Shown: piece after piece, positions 1 to 7,132 of the stretch
Position numbering within the stretch: position 1 is the first letter of the stretch
Layout of the letters: each line of letters opens with the position of its first letter
DNA from: CALXVA01 sp964587175
Lineage (GTDB): Bacteria; Bacillota; Clostridia; TANB77; CAG-508
Assembly: GCA_964587175.1 (NCBI GenBank)
Contig: CAZPKK010000017.1
Span: forward strand, 1-26,909
Direction of reading: 5' to 3'
DNA length: 26,909 bases
Position numbers and translations under genes: made by a program
Notes under the pieces: model-generated
Seen by the model: only the letters and a program-made list of their open reading frames with translations
Told to the model about the DNA's origin: nothing
The model's database searches: none

Positions 1-1413
1 ACTGTTTTATATGAGTTACTTCCTAAAAATACATGTGTATCACAGTTACCCATTATGGTTTCATACGATTTTTCATATACTGCTTCTAATTGATCTAGAT
101 TTTGCAAAATAACACTAAAAGATATTGCTCTACTTCTTGAAGTTGATATTTTTTTGTCAAAATCTGGTATTTGACCAATATTGGCAAACTCATCTAATAT
201 GAAAAATGTTGGCATTTTTAACTTTCCACCATTTTTATCAGCAAAATCGTACAACTGTTGAATCATCTGCGAGAAGAATATTGTAAGTAAGAAATCATAT
301 GCCTTATGTGTGTCTGATGATATAACATATACTGCAGTCTTTTTTGAACCTATTTCATCAAAATCTATTGTGTCTGTTGATGTAACTTCTGCAATTTCTT
401 TTGAGTCGAATTTACCAAGTTTTGATTGCAATGAACTTAGTATTGAACCATATGTTTTCTCTGGTGCTATTTCTATAGATTTATAATTCATTCTTGCTGG
501 ATGGTCATATGGAAGTTGGTTCATTAAATCTGTAAGCAAGTTGCTTCCACCATTTGTGTTTGCTGCCCTTACTAGCTCTGAACAGCTTGCTAAGTTTTGC
601 TCTTCTTCTGGCCTTGTCGCCATTAGATAATATATTAGAGCTTTTAATAGCATTTCTGCCATATCATCCCAGTATGGGTCATTGCTTGATCCTTCTGATT
701 TTTGTCCTTTTACAATTGTATTTGCTATAACATCAACATCTATTTCACTTCTTATATGTAATAATGGATTATATCCATCACTATTTGCAGGATTTACTAA
801 GTTTAATACCTTTATTTCATATCCATTTTTTTTCAAGTAGCCTGCTGTTTTATCGTATAATTCGCCTTTTGGGTCTGTAAATACGTATGAGCCTAACATT
901 TGATAAGCATTAGGTATTGAGTATGATGCAGATTTACCAGAACCTGATCCGTCCAACTACTAATACATTTACATTTCCTCTTTTATTAACCGGCAAATAA
1001 TTATGTTTAGATAATATTATTCCTTTATTTTTACTAAGTATGCTATATTGCTCTCCACCTTCGCTCCAATCACTTGAACCATGTTCAATATCGGTATATT
1101 CATGTTTTGGTTTTGATTTATACAATCCTATTATTGCAAATATTAAATATATTATAGTAAAGTAAAGGAGTGTTTTTCCAAAATATCCTATATAAGAAGA
1201 TGCAAATACTCTTGTAATTGAACTAAAACTTACTATTTCCGTAAATACATTTTCTAAGAATATATCAAAATCAAATGTACCGCTCTGACAAGCAAGGCCT
1301 ATAGAATATCCTATAGGCGCAATAAGTATTATGGATAGAATTACCCATAATATTGCTATTATTATTATGCTTTTTTTGTTATCTTTTAAGGTTTTAGTAA
1401 TTTTATAATTCAT
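1..1413 (-). pseudogene. VirD4/PcfC-type conjugative coupling protein, frameshifted and cut by the window edge
   Basis: This is a type IV coupling ATPase of a Gram-positive conjugative element; the family delivers relaxase-bound DNA to the secretion channel at the membrane. The start at 1413 follows GAGAAGGTG. The N-terminus has two membrane segments (about residues 15-35 and 80-95). The first frame ends at 934 with NVLVVGRIRFW. Removing one base at about 951-952 restores VVGGSGSGKSASYS, the Walker A motif. That second frame then stays open to base 1 and carries TDPKGELYDK, YWDDMAEMLLKAL and the Walker B region FFILDEFANIGQIPDF, all typical of VirD4/TraG. The disruption is therefore a single-base insertion inside the nucleotide-binding loop: either a true inactivating mutation or a sequencing error. 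The C-terminus lies beyond the window. It is the third gene of the minus-strand operon starting near 2366. Family call is confident; functional state is not. Confidence 0.85.
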
Positions 1414-1436
1414 TTATTTTCACCTTCTCTTTTGTT

Positions 1437-1757
1437 TTATTTAGATATGTCTTCTCTATTTCTATTTTTATTAATTGCTTCATTGATTAACTCAAGATTT
1501 CCAGTTAAAATTTTTATTTGGTCACCGTCTTTTATGTTTTTTAGATTTCCTGTTGCTCTTGCTTTTTCATTACCATTTCTTATAACTATATTGTCCTGAG
1601 TAGGGATTACCGCCATTTCCCCTTCTTTTACATCTCTTATTGATATACTTATACCAGAACCTTTTGGTGGAATACTTATTCCTTCGCTTCCTTCATCAGC
1701 TATTGTTTGTCCTCCAACAATGTGTAAAAATTCTTTTGAATGTACATTTGTACTCAT
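1437..1757 (-). CDS. Hypothetical protein of the conjugative-element operon
   Basis: The product is 106 residues and I do not recognise its family. It is soluble, with no signal peptide or membrane segment. It is rich in Gly and Ile/Val in short alternating runs (residues 14-50, GISIPPKGSGISISI) that suggest a small beta-rich domain, and ends in a charged Asn/Arg/Lys tail. The start at 1757 follows a purine-rich AAGGGGGAAAAGGA. It sits 14 bases after the preceding gene and 23 bases before the coupling-protein gene, so the three are very probably one transcript. The position just upstream of a VirD4-type gene suggests an accessory role in conjugation, but the sequence itself shows no function. 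Confidence 0.7.
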   Translation of the reverse strand: MSTNVHSKEFLHIVGGQTIADEGSEGISIPPKGSGISISIRDVKEGEMAVIPTQDNIVIRNGNEKARATGNLKNIKDGDQIKILTGNLELINEAINKNRNREDISK

Positions 1758-1771
1758 TCCTTTTCCCCCTT

Positions 1772-2302
1772 CTATACGTCTTTCTTATCATCTCTTATTT
1801 CAAATGAGAAGTATGACTTATATGGTTTTAGTTTGCATTTTCCCTTAACTTCATTTGTGTCCTTGTCAAAGTATAATACTGGTTTTATTTCTTCTGTTGT
1901 TTCTGGGTCAATAATAGTTATTGGTCTTTTTAAGTTTGGTGTATATTTAAAATCCTTATATTCTGTTTCCTCTTCAGAATAAAGAGTATCGAATTTTATT
2001 AATGTGGGCTTTTTAGATATTGTTACTTTATTTTCTTCTAAAATTCCCATATTTACTACTACTCTGTCTTTTCCAAAAGAAAGTATAACTAAGTCTTCTT
2101 CTTCTTTTGGCTCGTCAACAAAAAAAGTTTTCTTTTTAACATCCCCTCTTATTTCTTCTGTATAATCTAATCTTTCTATTGTATATTTAGGTGATTCTTT
2201 TAAAAATTCTTTCTCTGTTTCATTTACTTTATATATAACTGTGTTAACTCCTTGTGGATCGGTTATACTAAAGTGTTTACCTTGTACAATCTCCATACAC
2301 AT
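1772..2302 (-). CDS. Hypothetical protein, first gene of the conjugative-element operon
   Basis: The product is 176 residues and of unrecognised family. It has no membrane segment or signal peptide, is acidic and Lys/Glu rich, and looks beta-rich with several Thr/Val/Ile strands (for example FSITDPQGVNTVIYKV near the N-terminus and SYFSFEIRDDKK at the C-terminus). Two ATGs lie six bases apart (2302 and 2296). The GAGGG ribosome site ends 3 bases before the first and 9 bases before the second, so the start at 2296 (MEIVQGKHF) is the better choice. A near-consensus promoter lies 60-90 bases upstream. It heads the operon that ends in the coupling protein, which is the only clue to its role. Confidence 0.7.
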   Translation of the reverse strand: MCMEIVQGKHFSITDPQGVNTVIYKVNETEKEFLKESPKYTIERLDYTEEIRGDVKKKTFFVDEPKEEEDLVILSFGKDRVVVNMGILEENKVTISKKPTLIKFDTLYSEEETEYKDFKYTPNLKRPITIIDPETTEEIKPVLYFDKDTNEVKGKCKLKPYKSYFSFEIRDDKKDV

Positions 2303-2365
2303 CTACCCTCTTTCTATGAATCTTCACTGCCATAGTTTGTCTTTTGTTAGAATCACTACTCTTTT

Positions 2366-2394
2366 ATTATAACGTAATTCTAGCGATAAGTCAA
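2366..2394 (-). promoter_or_regulatory. Sigma-A type promoter of the conjugative operon
   Basis: On the minus strand TTGACT (2394-2389) and TATAAT (2371-2366) are separated by exactly 17 bases. This is close to consensus and is placed to transcribe the 2302-1 gene group. It lies in the 188-base gap after the DnaJ-like gene and marks the left operon as an independent unit. Confidence 0.75.
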
Positions 2395-2490
2395 TATTTT
2401 TTTTAGATTATGTTAACGCCTTTTAATGCTTTTTGTCTTTTTTATTATGATTGACATTATTTTCTAAACTATCAGCTACTGTTACATATT

Positions 2491-3393
2491 TTAACTTAAA
2501 TTATTTCTTGGATTAAATGTTGAAATCTGTTTAAATTTCTGAAAAATATCCATTTCCTCTTTTGTTGGTGTTTTAGGTATCATAATTTTTACTTCTGCTA
2601 TTAATTCTCCTCTTCCACCTTTTCCATCTTTATATCCTTTTTCTGGAATTTTTACTTTTTCTCCACTTTCAATTCCTTGCGGAATATGTAAAAAGATTGT
2701 TTCACCAATTGTATCTACTGATACTTTTGTTCCTAGTGCGGCTTCCCATGGGGTAATTTTTAAATCCGTATATAAATCTATACCTTTAAGAATATATTTT
2801 TTGTCGTTCTTTATGTTTATTTTTATTAATAAGTCTCCGTTCTTTCCGCCATTCTCTCCTTTTTTCCCTTGTCCTATTAGTCTTATTTTTTCACCATTTC
2901 TTATTCCTGCTGGTATTTTTATTGTAAAGGTTTTCATTTTGCCATTTTGTGCTCTTAAAGAAATTTTTTTATCTAAACCATAAAAAGCCTCTTCTATAGA
3001 TACATCTATTTCTGTCTCTATATTCTCACCTTTTACTGCAACTTTTTCTTTACTTTTCTTTGGTTTTGCTGTGTTATTTTCATTCTGCTCCCCAAAAAAC
3101 ATATTAAAAAAATTGCTGAAAATAGAACCATCTTCTCTTTTACTTTCTTCAAACTTCTTTTTTCTACCAATATTAGAATTCCACATTCTGTCATATTTTC
3201 TTCTAGACGCTGGAGTTGAAAGAACTTTATATGCTTCATTTATATCTTTAAATCTTTCTTCTGAAAAATAACTTTCGGAATTTATGTCTGGATGATATTT
3301 TTTTGCTTGCTCTCTATATGCTGTTTTTATCTCTTCTGACGTAGACTTGTTATCTTCTAAACCAAGAATTTTATAATAGTCTTTAAAAATCAT
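2491..3393 (-). CDS. DnaJ-type co-chaperone lacking the zinc-finger domain (CbpA-like)
   Basis: This is an Hsp40 co-chaperone that would stimulate DnaK ATP hydrolysis and deliver substrates. Residues 1-70 form a J domain (DYYKILGL, the HPD tripeptide in KYHPDINSE, and FKDINEAYKVLS). A short low-complexity linker follows, then the two-part substrate-binding C-terminal domain (GLDKKISL, IPAGIRNGEKIRLIGQG, LIKINI, LHIPQGIESGEKVKIPEKG). The CxxCxGxG zinc repeats of true DnaJ are absent, so this is the CbpA/type II class of 300 residues. The start at 3393 has an AGGGGG site 9 bases upstream. It stands as a single gene behind an extended -10 promoter, 134 bases after the yqeK operon terminator region. 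There is no adjacent dnaK or grpE, so it is probably not the main DnaJ. Confidence 0.9.
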   Translation of the reverse strand: MIFKDYYKILGLEDNKSTSEEIKTAYREQAKKYHPDINSESYFSEERFKDINEAYKVLSTPASRRKYDRMWNSNIGRKKKFEESKREDGSIFSNFFNMFFGEQNENNTAKPKKSKEKVAVKGENIETEIDVSIEEAFYGLDKKISLRAQNGKMKTFTIKIPAGIRNGEKIRLIGQGKKGENGGKNGDLLIKINIKNDKKYILKGIDLYTDLKITPWEAALGTKVSVDTIGETIFLHIPQGIESGEKVKIPEKGYKDGKGGRGELIAEVKIMIPKTPTKEEMDIFQKFKQISTFNPRNNLS

Positions 3394-3419
3394 AAGCTCT
3401 ACCCCCTAAAAGCATTACT

Positions 3420-3428
3420 ATTATATCA
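3420..3428 (-). promoter_or_regulatory. Extended -10 promoter of the DnaJ-like gene
   Basis: The minus strand reads TGATATAAT (3428-3420), a TGn extended -10 element 27 bases upstream of the ATG at 3393. No good -35 is visible 17 bases further up, which fits an extended -10 promoter. Confidence 0.55.
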
Positions 3429-3480
3429 TACAAATCAGAAGAAATAAAGAGAAAAATAGCATTTTTTTGGTTTTCAAAAG

Positions 3481-3512
3481 TCAAAAATAGAAAACAGTTT
3501 TGAAACTGTTCC
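3481..3512 (-). terminator. Rho-independent terminator of the murF-ddl-yqeK operon
   Basis: On the minus strand AACAGTTT pairs with AAACTGTT (3510-3503 with 3500-3493) across a two-base loop and is followed by TTCTATTTTT. It begins 18 bases after the yqeK stop. Confidence 0.6.
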
Positions 3513-3527
3513 CTACTTTCTTTCATA

Positions 3528-4151
3528 TTAATTGATCAAAATCTCTTTGATTAATTTGTTTCTAGTTAAAATGCTGTCCATATGAATTAATTTCTTCTTT
3601 TTAATTGTATAAGCTAATGAAGAGTCGATCTCATACAACACAGCCTTATTCAGGTTTTTTAAAGCCATTTGTCTAATTTTATCTAACTCCAAGTTTTTCT
3701 CTTCATCGTCTTTATAAATTCTTCCATCTTCAATTTTATCTGCTACAAAAATAACCTTTGCAAGCAAATCCATATTTTCATTTCCTGTTGTATGATACTT
3801 TATTGCATTCTGCATTTCCTCATCAAAACCATATCTTTTTTTGCAAATGTCTGCACCAATTTTTCCATGAAGTAGACCTACATTAATTTGTTCCACTTCA
3901 TCTACCTCAATATTATTCTGTTTAGCATATTTTAACTTTTCCTCTTCTGGAATTTCTTTTGCAATATCGTGTGCCAAGCCAACTAACTTCGCCTTGTTAA
4001 TATCCACACTATATATTTCTGCAAGTTCTTCTGCTTTTTTCATTACTCCTAGAGAATGTTTATATCTTTTTTCTGATAATTCTCTTTTTACATCTTTATC
4101 TATTTTTTGTAACAAATCTTCCTCTTCTTTATTATTTTTAAAATCCATCAT
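3528..4151 (-). CDS. yqeK: YqeK-type HD-domain hydrolase (symmetrical diadenosine tetraphosphatase)
   Basis: The product has 207 residues. HD-domain metal ligands appear in family order: His in YKHSLGVMKKAEELA, the HD pair in GLAHDIAKEIP, His in LLHGKIGA, His in IKYHTTGNENM, and Asp in FVADKIEDGR. This pattern is typical of YqeK, which in Bacillus and Staphylococcus cleaves Ap4A symmetrically to two ADP and so limits alarmone-like dinucleotides. The N-terminal 20 residues are a charged extension. The start at 4151 has AAGGAAGG seven bases upstream; a second Met follows immediately. It is third in the murF-ddl-yqeK operon, 18 bases after ddl. In many Firmicutes yqeK instead follows nadD, so the cell-wall linkage here is a variation. 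Family call is strong. Confidence 0.9.
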   Translation of the reverse strand: MMDFKNNKEEEDLLQKIDKDVKRELSEKRYKHSLGVMKKAEELAEIYSVDINKAKLVGLAHDIAKEIPEEEKLKYAKQNNIEVDEVEQINVGLLHGKIGADICKKRYGFDEEMQNAIKYHTTGNENMDLLAKVIFVADKIEDGRIYKDDEEKNLELDKIRQMALKNLNKAVLYEIDSSLAYTIKKKKLIHMDSILTRNKLIKEILIN

Positions 4152-4169
4152 TTTGTTTCCTTCCTTATA

Positions 4170-5231
4170 CTATTTTGAAAAAGATAATTCAATTAAGCTA
4201 TCTAATAATTTTGAATAGCTTACACCTACTTCTTCCCATAATTTTGGATACATACTTATTTGCGTAAAACCGGGCATTGTATTTATTTCATTAATTAATA
4301 CTGTGTTCGTATTATTCTCTATGAAAAAGTCAACCCTTGAAAGCCCACTTCCATCTGTTGCCTTAAATGCCTTTATCGCAGTTTCTCTTATTTCATTTGA
4401 TACATTTTCTGGAATATCTGCTGGAATTACTACTCTAGACTCAGCATTCTTATACTTCGCATCAAAAGTGTAAAACTCCTCTGCTGGCAATATTTCCCCT
4501 ACACAAGAGGCTAATGGATGACTATTGCCTAATACTGCACATTCAACTTCTCTTCCTTTGATTTCTTCTTCTATTAAAATCTTATCATCATATAAAGATG
4601 CAGATGTTACAGTTTCTATCAATTCTCTTTCATTATGTGCTTTTCCTATTCCCACAGAAGAACCAGAATTCGATGGCTTTACAAACACTGGGTATGAAAG
4701 CTCCTCTTTCACCAATTTAGCAATCTCTTCAATCTCATATTCTTTTTCATTAAATTCTTTATCTATCTTTACAAATCTATCTCCTCTTCTTTTTATATAA
4801 ACATACTTTGCTTGAGGTATCTTCGCTCTGTCAAATATAATTTTTGCATATACTTTATCCATACAAATGCTTGAGCTTAATACTCCACATCCAACATAAG
4901 GTTTATTTAATAATTCCAACATTCCTTGTATTGTACCATCTTCCCCATATAGTCCATGTAGTACTGGAAATACCACATCACATTTTTTCAAATATTCTAT
5001 TGGATTTAGTATCTCACTTTTTTCCTCTATTTTTTCTCCTACTTCTAAAACATCTATATTTTCCAACTTTTTAGTATATTCAAACCAATCTCCATTTTTT
5101 GCAATATAAATCGGATAAATATTATATTTCTCTTTATCAAGATTTTTTATAACTGAGGTTCCTGATGTAATTGACACGTCATGCTCTGTTGACATTCCAC
5201 CAAATATAACACCTAATTTTAATTTTTGCAT
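4170..5231 (-). CDS. ddl: D-alanine--D-alanine ligase
   Basis: This enzyme makes D-Ala-D-Ala from two D-Ala and ATP in the cytoplasm; MurF then adds the dipeptide to the muropeptide. At 353 residues it has the family length. The N-terminal fold starts with LGVIFGGMSTEHDVSITSG, the central part holds the ATP-grasp region (YPVFVKPSNSGSSVGIGKA, IEEEIKGREVECAVLG), and the C-terminal metal-binding region has GLSRVDFF and LINEINTMPGFT. The omega-loop segment FYTFDAKYKNAES is of the normal D-Ala-D-Ala type and not the VanA/B D-lactate type. AAGGAGG lies 10 bases before the ATG. It is 49 bases after murF and 18 before yqeK, so the three are co-transcribed. Confidence 0.96.
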   Translation of the reverse strand: MQKLKLGVIFGGMSTEHDVSITSGTSVIKNLDKEKYNIYPIYIAKNGDWFEYTKKLENIDVLEVGEKIEEKSEILNPIEYLKKCDVVFPVLHGLYGEDGTIQGMLELLNKPYVGCGVLSSSICMDKVYAKIIFDRAKIPQAKYVYIKRRGDRFVKIDKEFNEKEYEIEEIAKLVKEELSYPVFVKPSNSGSSVGIGKAHNERELIETVTSASLYDDKILIEEEIKGREVECAVLGNSHPLASCVGEILPAEEFYTFDAKYKNAESRVVIPADIPENVSNEIRETAIKAFKATDGSGLSRVDFFIENNTNTVLINEINTMPGFTQISMYPKLWEEVGVSYSKLLDSLIELSFSK

Positions 5232-5280
5232 AATATCAAATCCTCCTTAATAGACGTTCTTCGTTTGCGTCAATTTGCAA

Positions 5281-6690
5281 TTATTCACAAATCGCATTAA
5301 ATATTTCTTGAAAATTCAATCTATTTGAAGCTTTTAAAAGCACTGCATCACCTTTACTTGCTTTTTCTTTCAATAGCTTTATTGCCTCACTATTATCCTT
5401 ACAAACATATACATCTTTTTCATTCTTTCCTTGTTTTACTGCTGTTTCAGCAATATATTTTGCTAAATCTCCTACGGTTATCAAAAGTTCAATATTATTT
5501 TTTGCAACCTCCTCTCCCACTTTTTCATGTAATACTTTTGAAAAATCACCTAGTTCCAGCATATCTCCAAGCACCGCAATTTTTTTATTTGCATTTATTT
5601 TTCCTAAGTACTCTATACCTGCTTTCATCGAATCATAATTCGCATTATAACAGTCATTTATAATAGTTAGACCATTCTTTGTTTTTTCTAATTGCATTCT
5701 CCTTTTAGTAAGTTCAAAGTCAGCAATTCCTTTTAATATATCACTCATGTCTATATCAAACAAATTTCCAATCGCAATCGCACATAAACTATTTAGCACA
5801 AAATGATTTCCACCAACAGGAATATTAACATCATACGTTTTTCCATTAACATCTATCTTATATGTACTCCCTTTTTCTGATGTAACTATATTATGTGGCA
5901 TAATATCGCTTTTGTTTTCCATTCCAAAAGTCACGACTTTGAAGTTTTCACTACTTTTTTCTTTGTTCCACTTATAAAGTAAATCATTATCATTATTTAT
6001 TACTAAAACACCATCTTTTTGTATGCCATCTAATATTTCTAACTTTGCTTTTAAAATATTTTCTCTTGAGCCCAAATTTCCTATATGTGCTGTTCCAACA
6101 TTTGTAATGACAGCAACTGTGGGTTTTGCAATCTTTGTTAAATTACTTATTTCTCCTTTTTGATTCATTCCCATCTCAATAACCATTACTTCATGGTTTT
6201 TGAGTCTTAAGATAGTAAGAGGAAGACCTATTTGATTATTATAGTTTCCAAGAGTCTTTAGTGTGTTATACTTTTTAGACATCACACTTGCAATAATATC
6301 TTTTGTGCTTGTCTTTCCTGCACTTCCCGTTACTCCAATTACAGGAATATCATATAAGTCTCTTTTGTATCCAGCTAGTTTCTGTAATGCTTTTATTGAA
6401 TCTTCTACTAAGATTATAGTAATATTTTTATATTTTTCTTTTAGTTCTTCAATATTCATATTATTTTCTATACTAAATTTCTGCAAAATACAAACTTTGG
6501 CACCATTTTTTATTGCAGCATCGTATAGCAAATTCCCATCATGATTCTCTCCTTTTATTCCTATATATACATATCCTTCCTTCACTTCCCTTGTGTCCTG
6601 AGTAAAATCTTCTAAAATTTCATTTTCATCACCACAAATTATTTGCCCATTACATATTTTTTCCACATCTTTTGCAATTATTTTCTTCAT
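5281..6690 (-). CDS. murF: UDP-N-acetylmuramoyl-tripeptide--D-alanyl-D-alanine ligase
   Basis: This cytoplasmic Mur ligase adds D-Ala-D-Ala to UDP-MurNAc-tripeptide, completing the peptidoglycan pentapeptide precursor. It has 469 residues, close to the family norm. The N-terminal substrate domain includes FTQDTREVKEGYVYIGIKG. The ATP-binding loop VTGSAGKTSTKD is at about residues 120-131, followed by TLGNYNNQIGLPLTIL and VIEMGMNQKGEI. The C-terminal domain has INDCYNANYDSMKAG, IAVLGDMLELG and the ending GDAVLLKASNRLNFQEI, all typical of MurF. It is the first gene of the murF-ddl-yqeK operon, with AAGGGATG before the start. The placement of murF directly before ddl is logical, since the product of Ddl is the MurF substrate. 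Confidence 0.97.
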   Translation of the reverse strand: MKKIIAKDVEKICNGQIICGDENEILEDFTQDTREVKEGYVYIGIKGENHDGNLLYDAAIKNGAKVCILQKFSIENNMNIEELKEKYKNITIILVEDSIKALQKLAGYKRDLYDIPVIGVTGSAGKTSTKDIIASVMSKKYNTLKTLGNYNNQIGLPLTILRLKNHEVMVIEMGMNQKGEISNLTKIAKPTVAVITNVGTAHIGNLGSRENILKAKLEILDGIQKDGVLVINNDNDLLYKWNKEKSSENFKVVTFGMENKSDIMPHNIVTSEKGSTYKIDVNGKTYDVNIPVGGNHFVLNSLCAIAIGNLFDIDMSDILKGIADFELTKRRMQLEKTKNGLTIINDCYNANYDSMKAGIEYLGKINANKKIAVLGDMLELGDFSKVLHEKVGEEVAKNNIELLITVGDLAKYIAETAVKQGKNEKDVYVCKDNSEAIKLLKEKASKGDAVLLKASNRLNFQEIFNAICE

Positions 6691-6745
6691 TTATATCATC
6701 CCTTTTTCAAAGACTTTTATATCTTATTATATTTTGATTATGGGT

Positions 6746-6774
6746 ATTATATTCTATAAATAGAATTTTAGCAA
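6746..6774 (-). promoter_or_regulatory. Promoter of the murF operon
   Basis: The minus strand has TTGCTA (6774-6769), a 17-base spacer and TATAAT (6751-6746), about 55 bases before the murF ATG. The -35 hexamer abuts the hairpin-rich insert-like tract that begins near 6779. Confidence 0.6.
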
Positions 6775-6778
6775 GTAT

Positions 6779-7018
6779 GATATGTCGATTCATATCGTTC
6801 CGATAGCAAGTGACAAATGAATTTGAAAAGCATGACTACTTCTGGCTTTATTTAGTTTGAGTAGTATTTAGAAGAGAAGTGGCTTCGACTTTTGTAGCGT
6901 TTTGCTTTGCAAATACGCACGGACTATAGAGACTTAACTCTGTTGCTCCGGAAATTTCTAACGAAATTTCCTATGCAAGATAATCATCCACGGGTATAAC
7001 CCGTGGTTTACCCTTGAA
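6779..7018. mobile_element. Gene-free hairpin-rich tract, possible IS200/IS605-type remnant or non-coding RNA
   Basis: The 443-base gap between murF and the ABC-F gene has no credible open frame but holds a row of inverted repeats. These are GATATG/CATATC (6779-6796), GCGTTTTGC with a GCAAATACGC partner (6897-6918), AGAG/CTCT (6928-6941), GGAAATTTC-TAAC-GAAATTTCC (6950-6971, perfect 9 bp) and CCACGGG-TATAA-CCCGTGG (6988-7006, perfect 7 bp). The last is followed by TTTACCCTTGAAG. A CCACGGG/CCCGTGG palindrome a few bases before a TTCAA-like sequence is, from memory, typical of IS200/IS605 right ends, where the TnpB guide RNA scaffold also lies. Base composition is less AT-rich than its surroundings. 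No transposase or tnpB coding remains. Identity is an inference; strand is undetermined. Confidence 0.4.
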
Positions 7019-7020
7019 GT

Positions 7021-7060
7021 TAAAAAAGAGAAACCATTTACTGCCGTAAGTAATTTCTCT
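7021..7060 (-). terminator. Terminator of the ABC-F gene
   Basis: On the minus strand GAGAAATTACTTAC (7059-7046) pairs, with a few mismatches, with GTAAATGGTTTCTC (7041-7028) across a GGCA loop, followed by six Ts. It lies about 75 bases after the stop at 7133. Confidence 0.65.
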
Positions 7061-7132
7061 TTCTCAATTTATGGATAAGCGTTTTCCTCTACTTTTTTTC
7101 TAAATTAACACCTATACCTATTTTATATTTTC

